NCBI GenBank assembly: GCA_965183855.1
Contig: CBCYMI010000042.1
Coordinates: 23,250-87,249 of the forward strand
Direction of reading: 5' to 3'
DNA: 64,000 nt
Origin: CBCYMI01 sp965183855
Lineage (GTDB): Bacteria > Pseudomonadota > Alphaproteobacteria > Caulobacterales > Maricaulaceae
Part shown: positions 35,855 to 46,089 of the stretch, piece by piece
Layout of the letters: each line of letters starts with the position of its first letter
How positions within the stretch are numbered: position 1 is the stretch's first letter
Program-made: the position numbers and the translations under genes
The notes under the pieces: model-generated
Databases searched by the model: none
What the model saw: only the letters and a program-made list of their open reading frames with translations
Told to the model about the DNA's origin: nothing

Positions 35855-37321
35855 TTAACTTTCTTCCTTTTTTTCTAGTAATAAAACAGAAAATTCAGAC
35901 CCTTTCTTAACCTCACTTTCTACGCTTAATCCACCTCTATGTCGACTAATAATATGCTTTACAATCGCCAATCCAAGCCCTGTCCCAGAATGCTCCTTTT
36001 GATCTTGACCTTCTACACGATAAAATCGTTCTGCAAGCCTTGGTAGATAATGTCTATCTATTCCATCTCCCCAATCTCTAACTTTTAATATCGTATAGCA
36101 TGATTGCACTTTTTCTTGCTCTGACGCCAATGAAAATTGAGGCGGTGAAAGCAGATTAATCCGAACACTATTATCAGAGAGTTTATCTGTTTTCTTTTCC
36201 TCTTTCTTTTCCTCTGAAAAAACGGTTATTTGCTGAATATCATTATCTGTTTCTAAAGAAGAGAGCGCTTCTTGATAACCATTATGATGAGCGATTGCCT
36301 GAAGAGAGCATCCAGATTCCAATGTAATTCTAATTTTTTCCCCTTTCTTTGAATATTTTAATGCATTCTCAACCAGGTTTTGAACCACTTCGAGTAATTG
36401 ATCATAATCTCCTCTTACATAATAAGGCTTTTGTTCCGAAATGACATTAATCCTTTGCTGGCTTTGTTGCAAAATAGGATTTAAGGAATCCTTAATATCA
36501 TTTACAATATTAACCAGATCAACCGTTTTTGTTGGCAAGATATGTTCGTTTAATTCTATCCTGCTTAACGACAATAAATCATCAATCAATCTTCTCATAC
36601 GCTCTGCTTGCAAAGACATAATATCCAAAAACTTTCCTCTAGCCTCTACATCTTCTTTTGCATGCCCTTTTAAGGTTTCAATAAATCCTGAAAGAGAAGC
36701 CAAAGGTGTTCTTAATTCATGGCTAGCATTAGCCAGAAAATCAGAACGCATTCGATCCGTACGCCTAATCGAGGTTTCATCTCTTAAGATCAACATCACA
36801 TAATCAGACTTCCTGACATGATTGTCAGAAACAATAAATGGAATAATAATTGCCTTCATATAAACTTCATAAGGCATGAATCTTGTAAAATTAACGATCG
36901 AGGATTTTTCATTCTCATATGCTTTTGACATTGTTTCCAATACTTCAGGATGACGTAATATGGATGACAATAAATGTTCTTCTATATCTTCTCCTAATAA
37001 ACTATGCGCAGCATGATTTGCCTGTTCTATACGTCCTGAGTGATTAACCAGTAAAATAGGATCAATATGATGTTCAAAAACAGAAGAAAAAGGAATAACA
37101 GAATGAGAAAAACTCTGTTGTTTATATCGATAATCCTTTTTTGAACTCTCCTCCTTATCTTTAGGCTTTTGTGTTGAAAAAGATAAAAATAATACAAAGC
37201 CAAAAAGCACAAGAGATATCATTAATAGCGTTGTTACAGGCGTTAACATCGAAAAAAGATATAGTATACCAATTCCAAAAAACACAATTAAGAATAAAAT
37301 TAATAATCTGTACATAAGCAA
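35855..37321 (-). CDS. phoR: Phosphate regulon sensor histidine kinase
   Basis: A 488-residue membrane kinase: two N-terminal helices (about residues 3-23 and 30-48), a short cytoplasmic linker, a PAS domain (about 80-185, HIDPILLVNHSGRIEQANHA), HisKA with phosphoacceptor H201 in NASHELRTPLASL, and the ATPase domain with N box NLVENALKYS, G boxes RDWGDGIDRHYLPRLAERFYR and GTGLGLAIVKHI. A charged insert of about 60 residues (EEKKEEKKTDKL) splits the ATP domain, longer than usual. It pairs with PhoB downstream; lack of a large periplasmic sensor fits PhoR, which senses through Pst/PhoU. Confidence 0.93.
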   Translation of the reverse strand: MLMYRLLILFLIVFFGIGILYLFSMLTPVTTLLMISLVLFGFVLFLSFSTQKPKDKEESSKKDYRYKQQSFSHSVIPFSSVFEHHIDPILLVNHSGRIEQANHAAHSLLGEDIEEHLLSSILRHPEVLETMSKAYENEKSSIVNFTRFMPYEVYMKAIIIPFIVSDNHVRKSDYVMLILRDETSIRRTDRMRSDFLANASHELRTPLASLSGFIETLKGHAKEDVEARGKFLDIMSLQAERMRRLIDDLLSLSRIELNEHILPTKTVDLVNIVNDIKDSLNPILQQSQQRINVISEQKPYYVRGDYDQLLEVVQNLVENALKYSKKGEKIRITLESGCSLQAIAHHNGYQEALSSLETDNDIQQITVFSEEKKEEKKTDKLSDNSVRINLLSPPQFSLASEQEKVQSCYTILKVRDWGDGIDRHYLPRLAERFYRVEGQDQKEHSGTGLGLAIVKHIISRHRGGLSVESEVKKGSEFSVLLLEKKEES

Positions 37322-37369
37322 TCACATTACAAAATAAAAATATAAAATAGATCAATCCATAGAATAAAA

Positions 37370-37386
37370 CCTGTTCTAAAAACAGG
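37370..37386. promoter_or_regulatory. Palindrome in the phoR/efflux divergent region
   Basis: CCTGTT-CTAAA-AACAGG is a perfect 6+6 dyad followed by AT-rich TACTATATATATTATAAAA. It lies 49 bases upstream of phoR and 243 bases upstream of the efflux operon. It may be an operator or, less likely, a small hairpin. Confidence 0.4.
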
Positions 37387-37628
37387 ACTATACTATATAT
37401 ATTATAAAAATACTATAAAATGAATTGTTATTGATAAAATAGCCTATTCTCTTTAGGAAGATACAAACCTAATGAAACATTAACATAATTTAAGATGATT
37501 CAAATTATTTAATCTTTATATTTGTTTAAAGTGGGCAATAAAAAGCGCAAATGAATTATATTCGCAGTAATTATTAAGAATTATGAATAAGGCGTCATTA
37601 TAAATAAGGTGTATAAATAAGGTGTGGT

Positions 37629-39020
37629 ATGCAATATTTAAAACTTGTTTTGATAGCATGCTTTTGCTTAATTTCGGCCTGTACATTTTCTCCAAAAAGC
37701 TCATCTGTCCAAAAAAGCAAGCTCTCAGATACTCCTTATGAAAAAAGCCTGAATGTTGACTTTCTGGCTTCCGATTTTTTTTCTGGCATTCTCAAAGAAG
37801 AAGAAAATGAATTAAAAGCAATCTTGTTAGAGGCACTTAAAAACAATCATAACCTTCAAAAAAAAATGCTTGATATTCAAAAAAGTTTTACTTTATACCA
37901 GCAAAGCCGTTCTTCTATATTTCCTTCCATTGATCTAGGATTAAACAGCCGATACTCGGATACTGTTTCTCCTAAAAATCAGAGCACAAGGCAAACACAG
38001 CAAACTTACACCGCCTCTCTTTCTTCTGTATGGGAGATTGATTTATGGGGAAAAATAAGAGCAATGATGACCTCATCTGCACTGAATACAATCATAACCA
38101 AAGAAGCCTTTTATAATGCTCAACTTTCCTTAATGTCACAAACTGCACTCGAATGGTATGAACTTGTCAGAGCACAAAAATTAAAAACACTTAGTAAACT
38201 AAATTATCAAATTAAAAACCGATCTCTTCAAAAAACAAAAAAGCGGTTCTATCTTGGAAACGCAAAAGGATCAGATATTCGAATTGCACAAACAGCTTTG
38301 GCAAATGCTCAAGCAACACAATCGCTTGCAGAAAACAATCTTCAAAACGTAAAAAGAAGACTGGAAGTATTATTAGGTCGGTACCCAATGGCAGAATTAA
38401 CAGGAAAAACAGAACTCGCTGGACTGGCTGCGTTTTCCTTCAACGAACCTATTCAGAACTATATTGAAAACCGTCCTGATATTCGCCAAACTGCCTTAAA
38501 TATTAAAAGAGCAGGGCTGGATGTTGAAATTGCCAGAAAGTCTCTTTATCCTTCCCTTTCTCTTAAAGGGGATTTGTCTATTTCAGGCTTGAAAATAAAT
38601 GATCTCTTTGATCTTGATCAATGGGCTGGAAATCTGGTTGCTTCACTGATAGCTCCTGTTTTTAATGGCGGTCGATTAAAAGCAAATATCAAACAAAAAC
38701 AAATTAGTTATAAACAGGCTTTATTAGAATATGCTCAACAAGTATTAATCGCAGCTCAGGAAATTGAAGATAATCTTGAGAATGAAAAATGGCTTAAATA
38801 TGAAGAGCAAGCCTATCAAAAAGCGTTCAAATCAGCGCTTAGTGCCTATAAACAGGTTGAGCAACAATATAATGAAGGATTGGTCACAATCTTTGATCTA
38901 TTATCCTCTCAAAGTCAACGAATTCAAGCAGAACAGAATTTAATTAATATACAAACAAACCGAATTAAAAATAGAATCAAAACCAAAATTTCACTCGGAG
39001 GCGTCTTTAAGATACATTAA
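37629..39020 (+). CDS. NodT-family RND outer-membrane factor lipoprotein
   Basis: TolC-like channel component of 463 residues. Signal peptide with lipobox LISAC (Cys near residue 18), then two homologous outer-membrane efflux repeats: first YTASLSSVWEIDLWGKIRAM, second with ENRPDIRQTALNIKRAGLDV, APVFNGGRLKANIKQKQ and QQYNEGLVTIFDLLSSQSQ. It forms a trimer spanning outer membrane and periplasm. First gene of an operon with adaptor and RND pump. AAGGTG lies just upstream. It could also serve the type I secretion pair downstream, which lacks its own channel. Confidence 0.93.
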   Translation: MQYLKLVLIACFCLISACTFSPKSSSVQKSKLSDTPYEKSLNVDFLASDFFSGILKEEENELKAILLEALKNNHNLQKKMLDIQKSFTLYQQSRSSIFPSIDLGLNSRYSDTVSPKNQSTRQTQQTYTASLSSVWEIDLWGKIRAMMTSSALNTIITKEAFYNAQLSLMSQTALEWYELVRAQKLKTLSKLNYQIKNRSLQKTKKRFYLGNAKGSDIRIAQTALANAQATQSLAENNLQNVKRRLEVLLGRYPMAELTGKTELAGLAAFSFNEPIQNYIENRPDIRQTALNIKRAGLDVEIARKSLYPSLSLKGDLSISGLKINDLFDLDQWAGNLVASLIAPVFNGGRLKANIKQKQISYKQALLEYAQQVLIAAQEIEDNLENEKWLKYEEQAYQKAFKSALSAYKQVEQQYNEGLVTIFDLLSSQSQRIQAEQNLINIQTNRIKNRIKTKISLGGVFKIH

Positions 39021-39140
39021 TGTGTTAACAATAGGGCAAATCTTTATCTTTAAAATAAAGAACTCATTTTCTGATCTGAAAAACATCTAAAAAATAAAAT
39101 TCAGAAATAGAAAGACATTTAAAAAAGGATTATTACAATA

Positions 39141-40370
39141 ATGAAATTAGTAATACGCATACTTGTTTTAATTGCTCCTATTCTGTTGATTCTAATCACA
39201 TTAGGTTTTGTTTCCATGCTAATGTCACAACACAAAAATCTGGAAAAAAGAAATGGTGAAGATATAAAAACATTTGTAACAGAGTATATCATAGCAAAAC
39301 AAACCAATGAACAACTCCATATTGAAAGTCAGGGATTGGTTGAACCCAAAACACAAATCGATCTGATTAGCGAAGTGGGAGGAATCATTATCTATCTTTC
39401 GGATCAATTCCAAAAAGGAGCAAGGTTTAAAAAAAGAGACACCCTCCTTAGAATTGAAGATAAGGATTACAAATCTTTATTGCTTAAGAAAAAAGCAAAT
39501 TTAAAACTAGCAGAACAAGCATTAATCCGAGAACAAGCTGAAGCAGATATTGCCCTTCAGGACTGGAAAGAATATGGGGATCAGCAAAAGCCCTCAGATC
39601 TAGCATTAAGAAAACCACAATTAGAACAAGCAAGAGCTCAGATGCTGGCAGAGCAAGCAGAGGTTAGAAATGCAGAAATCCAATTGGAAAGAACCATTAT
39701 CAAAGCTCCTTTTTCTGGACAAGTTCGAACAAAAAACGTTGATATTGGACAATATGTAGGAATTGGAAAAGTATTAGGTCGTATTTTTTTTACAGATATT
39801 CTACAAGTTGAACTCCCCTTAACAGATCATGATCTTAGCCTGTTGGGCATCCCAATCACATTTCAAGCAAGTAAAAAAATACCTGGCCCCAATGTAACCT
39901 TATACGGAAATATCGCAAATAAAACGCATTATTGGGCGGGCGAGCTAACACGAATTGATAGCGTGCTTGATAATGAAACACGGACAATACAAGCAATCAT
40001 TGAAATAAAAATTCCTTATAATCAGCCTGAAGAACAAACCCCTCCTCTCATTCCAGGCTTGTTTGTACATGGAATTATTGATGGTCGTAAGGTGAATCAT
40101 ATTTTTATTCTACCCGCTTCTGCTCTTCGTGAAAAAAACCTGATATATAAAATTAATGATCAAAATGAAATTGTTATCCTTAAAACAAATGTAATTGCGA
40201 TTGCACAAGATAAGGTTTTTGTAAAAGGGAATATCAAATCTGGAGATAAAATTGCCATTACTCCTTTTTATAATGCCTATACTGGAATGAAGGTAACCCC
40301 GATTTTAAAAGAGAACCTAGAATCAAATACCAGAGTTCTAAACATAAACAATGATTATATTACTCAGTAA
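39141..40370 (+). CDS. RND efflux periplasmic adaptor (HlyD/MFP)
   Basis: A 409-residue membrane fusion protein. One N-terminal helix (about 5-28) anchors it. Barrel-sandwich halves flank a coiled-coil hairpin (about 110-180, rich in Ala, Glu, Gln: LKLAEQALIREQAEADIALQ), then ERTIIKAPFSGQVRTKNVDIGQYV, the typical lipoyl second half, and a beta-barrel plus membrane-proximal domain (PGLFVHGIIDG). It couples the RND pump to the outer-membrane factor encoded just upstream. Gap 120 bases, 70 bases to the pump gene. Confidence 0.93.
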   Translation: MKLVIRILVLIAPILLILITLGFVSMLMSQHKNLEKRNGEDIKTFVTEYIIAKQTNEQLHIESQGLVEPKTQIDLISEVGGIIIYLSDQFQKGARFKKRDTLLRIEDKDYKSLLLKKKANLKLAEQALIREQAEADIALQDWKEYGDQQKPSDLALRKPQLEQARAQMLAEQAEVRNAEIQLERTIIKAPFSGQVRTKNVDIGQYVGIGKVLGRIFFTDILQVELPLTDHDLSLLGIPITFQASKKIPGPNVTLYGNIANKTHYWAGELTRIDSVLDNETRTIQAIIEIKIPYNQPEEQTPPLIPGLFVHGIIDGRKVNHIFILPASALREKNLIYKINDQNEIVILKTNVIAIAQDKVFVKGNIKSGDKIAITPFYNAYTGMKVTPILKENLESNTRVLNINNDYITQ

Positions 40371-40439
40371 AAATAATTAAAGGCATTCTACTGAGTCTAA
40401 CTCAATATTGAGTAAACTGGCTATGATCAAGAGCAAACT

Positions 40440-43400
40440 ATGAAAAGCCTAATTACATGGTGGGTTAACAATAAAATTGCTGGTAATATATTGATGATTT
40501 CAATTATTATTATAGGCTTTTTTACCTATTTCAATACTGGGAAAGAACCTTTTCCAAATGCAGTTCTTCCAATTGTCAATGTGAGTGTAAGCTGGCCTGG
40601 AGCCTCTCCCCAGGAAATAGAAGAGCAAATCCTTCTAAGATTGGAAAAAAACTATATTGGCATTAATAATTTGAATAATATTTATTCCACAGCTTATGAA
40701 GGCTTTGGTCAGATAAAACTGGACGCTAAAGAAGGTACGTCAAGCAATGAATTCCTAGATGATGTAAAACTACGTACAGACAGCGTTAGCAATTTGCCTC
40801 CAACAGCCTATAACCCAAAAGTTAGCTCCATTCAAACCAGTAACACGGCATTGATTATTGTCTTATATGGAGATAGTACACAAAAAGAATTACAAAAAAA
40901 AGCAAGAGATATTCATGACAATATTAATCAACTTCCTGGAAATGCAATTGCAAAACTAAGCAGTCAACGAATAGAAGAAATCTCAATTGAAGTCTCGGAA
41001 AAAACCCTTAAGCAATATAAGTTAACGTTTGATCAAATCACACACGCAATTCAAAACAGTTCATTGAATATCTCTTCTGGTAAAATCCTCTCTGCTGCTG
41101 GCACAATTAAGATCAATACACGAAAAAGAGCAATAACAACAAAAGATTTCAATCAAATTATTATCAAACAAACCTATGATGGAAGAACATTACGGTTAAA
41201 AGATATTGCCAATGTCAAAGATGGTTATAAAGAAAGTAATTTCTTATCTGAATATAATGGCAAAAAAGCTGTATTCGTTGATGTTGAGCTATATGCATCT
41301 CCAAAAAATGATATTCTGAAAACAACTAAAAACATTAAAAAATACCTCACTCAAATCAAACATTCATCCCCTCATATCAAGATGGAAATTGTTTATGATG
41401 GTTCAGAGTTTTTTAATAGCCAGATGAAAATCTTAAGTTCTTCTGCAATTTATGGTTTTTTTCTGGTTTTAATTGTCTTAATACTTTTTCTTCATCCTAC
41501 CGTTGCAATTTGGGCCTGCGCAGGTATTGTTACTGCTTTTTCTGGTGCCTTTATCTTCCTACCCATCACACATGTTTCTCTAAACATGCTATCTTTTTTT
41601 GCCTTTATTCTCGTGCTTGGCATTATTGTTGATGATGCCTTAATCGTAGGTGAAAGTATTTATCAGCATTTCGAAAAAGGTGAAAGAGAAAAAACAGCTG
41701 CAATCAATGGAACAATTATTGTAGCCAAACCCGTTATATTTGCAGTTATTACAACCATTATGATTTTTCTTCCCTGGATGATGGTAAAAGGAGTTTCACA
41801 ATTTACACGCGGCATTTCCATTGTTGTAACTTTAGCTCTTACCTTTTCTCTTATTGAAAGCTTTTTGATTTTACCTGGTCATTTAAGTCATCTAAAAGAA
41901 AAAAAACATACGGGCATAATTGGCTGGTTAATTAAATATCAGAAAAAAATTTCAAACCTACTAATACTTTTCGCTTATAAAATATATCGACCCGCAATCT
42001 CTCAATGTATAAAATTTCGTTATATCACATTCAGTGCTTTTATCTCTCTTTTAATGATCTCTATCGCTATTGTTATCTCAGGAACACTTCCATTTAATTT
42101 CATGCCTGAAATTCAAGGAAATAATTTATCCGTGCAGATTAAATTTCCTGAAAATACAGATAATCGTGAAATCTTAAACGCAAGAAAAAAAATCATTGCA
42201 GCAAAAGAACAGGTTAATAAAAAATATTCAGAAATTAAACCTTCTTTGATAGAAAACCTGTCTTTAACTATTGATAGAACCAATATTTATGCACGTCTTT
42301 TTCTTATAAATGTAAAGAAAAGAGATAATCTTCCCATATCAAAGATCGCAGATCAGTTTAAAAAATATTTAGGTGAAATACCTCTTGCCGATGATATTAA
42401 TGTCAATTTTGTTATTACAGGAAATTATCATAATAGATTTAGCATCAGATTGTTTTCAAAGGACACTGAAATGCTTGAACAAGCAAAAAAGACCTTAAAA
42501 GAAAAACTAAGAAGCTATAATACAACCTATGCTGTTCGAGATAGCAATGAAACAAACTCAAAAGAATTGAGACTATCCTTAAAACCAGGAGCCACTTCTA
42601 CAGGCTTATCCATAGCCGATATCACACGACAGGTTCGTGAAGCTTATTATGGAACGATTGTGCAAAGAATAGCCAGAAATGATCAAGATGTAGAAGTCAG
42701 ATTACGTTACCCACAAACGGAACGAAGTACTCTTGATAGCCTTCAGAATTTTCGGGTTAAAACTAAAAATGGAAAAGAAATTCCTCTATTTTCACTAATA
42801 GATTATACATATGAAAATAGCATACGATCTATCAAGAGGCAAAACTTTAGCCGAACCATTCGGGTTACAACTGATATTATAGGGGACGACAAACCGCTTC
42901 TTATACAGGATCTTCAATCTGGCTTCCTAAAAGAAATAAAGGTAAAATATCCAGGTGTCAACTATGAAATTGGCGGTGGGTATAAAGAAAGAAAAGAATT
43001 TATGAAAGAAATGCTTATGCTAACAGGAGCCGTTTTACTCTTGATGTATGCTCTATTAGCTATTGCCTTTAAATCTTATTTTCAGCCTTTATTGATTATG
43101 TCAGCGATTGTTTTTGCAATTACAGGTGCCATTTATGGACTGCTTATTTTAAAAACCCCTCTTGCTCTTTTTTCTTTTTTTGGAATAGCAGCAGCTGCAG
43201 GCGTTATTATCAATGATAATCTTATACTAATCGATTTTACCAACAAGCTAAGGGAACAAGGTGTGGGCGCATTTCAATCCCTGGTTGATGCAGGAATTGC
43301 CCGATTTAGACCGATCCTTCTAACTTCATTAACGACCGTTGCAGGCATTCTTCCACTTATTTTAGAACAATCCATTCAAGCACAATTTTTAAAACCCATG

Positions 43401-43595
43401 GTTATCAGTTTAGGATCTGCCATTTTATTTGCCTTTTTTCTAACACTCTTCCTGGTTCCAAGTCTTTATGCAATCGGCATAGATGTTGTTCGCCTTTATC
43501 GTTGGGCATTAACTGGAAAACCACAGCCCAAACTTGGCGCCAATTATAACCCTGATATTAGCCTGATAAAGAAAAGAATAGAAAAAACAATTTAA
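40440..43595 (+). CDS. HAE1-type RND efflux transporter
   Basis: A 1051-residue inner-membrane proton antiporter with twelve helices and two large periplasmic loops. Diagnostic parts: early GKEPFPNAVLPIVNVSVSWP, the TM4 proton-relay motif GIIVDDALIVGESIYQHFE with the two Asp, and the second-half repeat GVIINDNLILIDF with PILLTSLTTVAGILPL. Family members export hydrophobic drugs, fatty acids or host antimicrobials; the substrate cannot be told. It completes a three-gene pump operon; no local TetR-type regulator is present. Confidence 0.95.
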   Translation: MKSLITWWVNNKIAGNILMISIIIIGFFTYFNTGKEPFPNAVLPIVNVSVSWPGASPQEIEEQILLRLEKNYIGINNLNNIYSTAYEGFGQIKLDAKEGTSSNEFLDDVKLRTDSVSNLPPTAYNPKVSSIQTSNTALIIVLYGDSTQKELQKKARDIHDNINQLPGNAIAKLSSQRIEEISIEVSEKTLKQYKLTFDQITHAIQNSSLNISSGKILSAAGTIKINTRKRAITTKDFNQIIIKQTYDGRTLRLKDIANVKDGYKESNFLSEYNGKKAVFVDVELYASPKNDILKTTKNIKKYLTQIKHSSPHIKMEIVYDGSEFFNSQMKILSSSAIYGFFLVLIVLILFLHPTVAIWACAGIVTAFSGAFIFLPITHVSLNMLSFFAFILVLGIIVDDALIVGESIYQHFEKGEREKTAAINGTIIVAKPVIFAVITTIMIFLPWMMVKGVSQFTRGISIVVTLALTFSLIESFLILPGHLSHLKEKKHTGIIGWLIKYQKKISNLLILFAYKIYRPAISQCIKFRYITFSAFISLLMISIAIVISGTLPFNFMPEIQGNNLSVQIKFPENTDNREILNARKKIIAAKEQVNKKYSEIKPSLIENLSLTIDRTNIYARLFLINVKKRDNLPISKIADQFKKYLGEIPLADDINVNFVITGNYHNRFSIRLFSKDTEMLEQAKKTLKEKLRSYNTTYAVRDSNETNSKELRLSLKPGATSTGLSIADITRQVREAYYGTIVQRIARNDQDVEVRLRYPQTERSTLDSLQNFRVKTKNGKEIPLFSLIDYTYENSIRSIKRQNFSRTIRVTTDIIGDDKPLLIQDLQSGFLKEIKVKYPGVNYEIGGGYKERKEFMKEMLMLTGAVLLLMYALLAIAFKSYFQPLLIMSAIVFAITGAIYGLLILKTPLALFSFFGIAAAAGVIINDNLILIDFTNKLREQGVGAFQSLVDAGIARFRPILLTSLTTVAGILPLILEQSIQAQFLKPMVISLGSAILFAFFLTLFLVPSLYAIGIDVVRLYRWALTGKPQPKLGANYNPDISLIKKRIEKTI

Positions 43596-43643
43596 ATGTT
43601 TTATACTTTAACCTTAAATCTTAGAATTCTAGTGGAGAAGAAG

Positions 43644-45740
43644 ATGACTTTCAACCTAAACAAAAAGGTCTGGATATCCATAATGTGTCTCATTCCAATA
43701 CTATTATATTCAGCCTGTCAGTCAAAAAAAGAAATGGATACTCAAAAAGAAGATAATGCAAAAAAAAACAATCTTCTTTCTACCCCTAAATTTGGAAATT
43801 GGGGCGTTGATATAAACTATATGGATCGCTCCGTTAATCCTGGAGATGATTTTTATCAATATGTAAATGGAAAATGGTTAAATACATTAAAATTACCAGA
43901 AGACAAATCAAGATATAGCTCTGTTACCTTACTTTCTGAACTTTCTGAAAAGCGAACCAAAGACATTATTCAAATGGCTGCAAAAATAGGACAAAAACAA
44001 AACCCTGCCGAGCAAAAAATCGGAAATCTATATAAAAGCTTTATGAATACCAAACTGATAGAAGAAAAAGGGTTCTCTCCTATCAAAGCAGATCTGGAAA
44101 AAATAGCTTCCGCACAAACAGCAGATGAAATCATTGCCTTAATGGCAACCCCTTCTTTAGGAATTTATACCCCTTTTTATATCTATATTGATATTGATGG
44201 TAAAAATCCAGAGAAATATATTCCCTATCTCACCCAAAATGGTCTAGGTCTTCCAAGCAGGGATTATTATTTAAATGATGATCCACGATCTATGGAAATC
44301 CGGAAAAAATATGTCGAGCACATAACAAATATGTTTAAGCTCGCAATGATCGAAAATGCTGAAAAAAAAGCAGAATCCATTCTTGGTTTGGAAACAAAAC
44401 TTGCCAAAATTCACTGGAAGCCGGCAAAAAGAAGGGATCGGGATTTAACCTATAATCTAATGAGCATTCAGGAACTTGAAGCTTATGCACCTGGCATTCC
44501 TTGGAAAATTGTATTAGATAATCTAGGAATGAAGCAGGTTAATAAGCTTGTTGTTAGAGAAAATACTGCGATTAAAGAGTCTGCTGAAATTTTTAAAAAT
44601 ACACCTGTTGCATTATGGCGTGATTATATGAGCTTTCATTTTCTTTCAGCCATGGCAGAATATTTAAATAAGGAATTCGTTGAAGAAGATTTTAATTTCT
44701 ACCCTCATTTTTTATATGGAATTCCTAAACAAAAACTAAGATGGAAACGAGGGGTCTCTCTTGTGAACTCTGCCTTAGGGTTTGAAATAGGAAAGCTATA
44801 TATTAAAAAATATTTTACACCAGAAGCGAAAAGAAAAATGGATGCACTGGTTCATAATCTAACCCTTGTTTATGAAAAACGAATTAAAAACCTGTCTTGG
44901 ATGTCAGAAAGAACAAAAGAAAAAGCATTAAAGAAACTTTCTTTGTTTTCTCCTAAGATTGGCTATCCTAATAAATGGAAGAATTATTCTAGACTTGAAA
45001 TAAAAAAGAATGATTTAATAGGTAATATTAAGCGTTCTAACCAGTTTGATTTTAATGATAACGTACAAAAGCTTAACAAGCCTGTTGATCATGAAGAATG
45101 GTATATGTCTCCTCAAACCGTCAATGCGTATTATTCACCAAAACTTAATCAAATTGTTTTCCCTGCCGCTATTCTTCAGCCTCCTTTTTTCGATCCAAAC
45201 GCTGACCCTGCTGTCAATTATGCTGGAATAGGTGCTGTAATTGGGCATGAGATCAGTCATGGTTTTGATGATCAGGGAAGGAAATTGGATGGTAAAGGCA
45301 TGCTAGTTAATTGGTGGACAGAAGAAGATAATAAAAAATTTAATAAGCGTGCAGAATCCTTCGCAGATCAATTTAATCGCTATGAACCTATTAAAGGGCA
45401 TCATATTGATGGAAAACTGACATTGGGAGAAAACATTGCTGACCTTGCAGGAATAACCGTCGCTTATGACGCATACCAGTTTTCTCTAAAAGGAAAACAA
45501 GCTCCTATTATTGACGGATTAACAGGAGATCAAAGATTCTTTCTTTCATATGCACAAATGTGGAGAGATAAACATCGAGATGAAGCTCTAATTAATATGT
45601 TAAAAACAAATCCTCATAGCCCTGGAAAGTATAGAGTAAATGGAATTGTTCGCAATCTGGATTCCTGGTACCGCGCATTTAATATCAAAAAAGGAGATCA
45701 ATTATATCTTCCACCAGAAGAAAGAAGTCGTATCTGGTAA
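43644..45740 (+). CDS. M13-family metallopeptidase lipoprotein (PepO/neprilysin type)
   Basis: Zinc endopeptidase of 698 residues. From ATG 43644 (AGTGGAGAAG upstream) a signal peptide ends in lipobox LYSAC. A 16-codon longer frame starting right after the pump stop is less likely. Motifs in order: NPGDDFYQYVNGKWL (M13 N-terminal signature), NAYYSPKLNQIVFPAAILQPP, the zinc site VIGHEISHGFDDQGR (HExxH), and GENIADLAGITVAYDAY with the third ligand Glu. It ends ...SRIW like other family members. It cuts small peptides in the periplasm. It is followed by a strong terminator, so it may share the pump transcript. Confidence 0.95.
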   Translation: MTFNLNKKVWISIMCLIPILLYSACQSKKEMDTQKEDNAKKNNLLSTPKFGNWGVDINYMDRSVNPGDDFYQYVNGKWLNTLKLPEDKSRYSSVTLLSELSEKRTKDIIQMAAKIGQKQNPAEQKIGNLYKSFMNTKLIEEKGFSPIKADLEKIASAQTADEIIALMATPSLGIYTPFYIYIDIDGKNPEKYIPYLTQNGLGLPSRDYYLNDDPRSMEIRKKYVEHITNMFKLAMIENAEKKAESILGLETKLAKIHWKPAKRRDRDLTYNLMSIQELEAYAPGIPWKIVLDNLGMKQVNKLVVRENTAIKESAEIFKNTPVALWRDYMSFHFLSAMAEYLNKEFVEEDFNFYPHFLYGIPKQKLRWKRGVSLVNSALGFEIGKLYIKKYFTPEAKRKMDALVHNLTLVYEKRIKNLSWMSERTKEKALKKLSLFSPKIGYPNKWKNYSRLEIKKNDLIGNIKRSNQFDFNDNVQKLNKPVDHEEWYMSPQTVNAYYSPKLNQIVFPAAILQPPFFDPNADPAVNYAGIGAVIGHEISHGFDDQGRKLDGKGMLVNWWTEEDNKKFNKRAESFADQFNRYEPIKGHHIDGKLTLGENIADLAGITVAYDAYQFSLKGKQAPIIDGLTGDQRFFLSYAQMWRDKHRDEALINMLKTNPHSPGKYRVNGIVRNLDSWYRAFNIKKGDQLYLPPEERSRIW

Positions 45741-45772
45741 ACTTAAATTGGTTATAAAACCGAATTCTATTT

Positions 45773-45808
45773 AAAGTTTCAGACATATAAACTGTCTGAA
45801 ACTTTTTT
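45773..45808 (+). terminator. Intrinsic terminator after the M13 peptidase
   Basis: AAAGTTTCAGACA and TGTCTGAAACTTT form a perfect 13-bp stem with a 7-base loop; the plus strand continues with more T. It lies 33 bases after the stop codon and ends the efflux/peptidase unit. Confidence 0.93.
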
Positions 45809-46089
45809 ATAGCATTCTAAACCTTTCAGACAACACAGATAAAAAGAGCGAATCTGATATTTTTATATTTATCACAATTATATTTTCTATTTCATTTAGC
45901 AATAACAAACATTAAACCATATCATTAAAATTCTCTTTGGAAAACGCATTAAACAGGAGAAAACTAACCCCATTATGGTAATTTTAATTGCTTGGTATCC
46001 AGACTTTGAAAAATAATCTTTTTTGGGCTATTCCATTTAATTAATTGGCATCTCATTTAGCCCATTTTCTTATTTGTTTCAATTACGCT

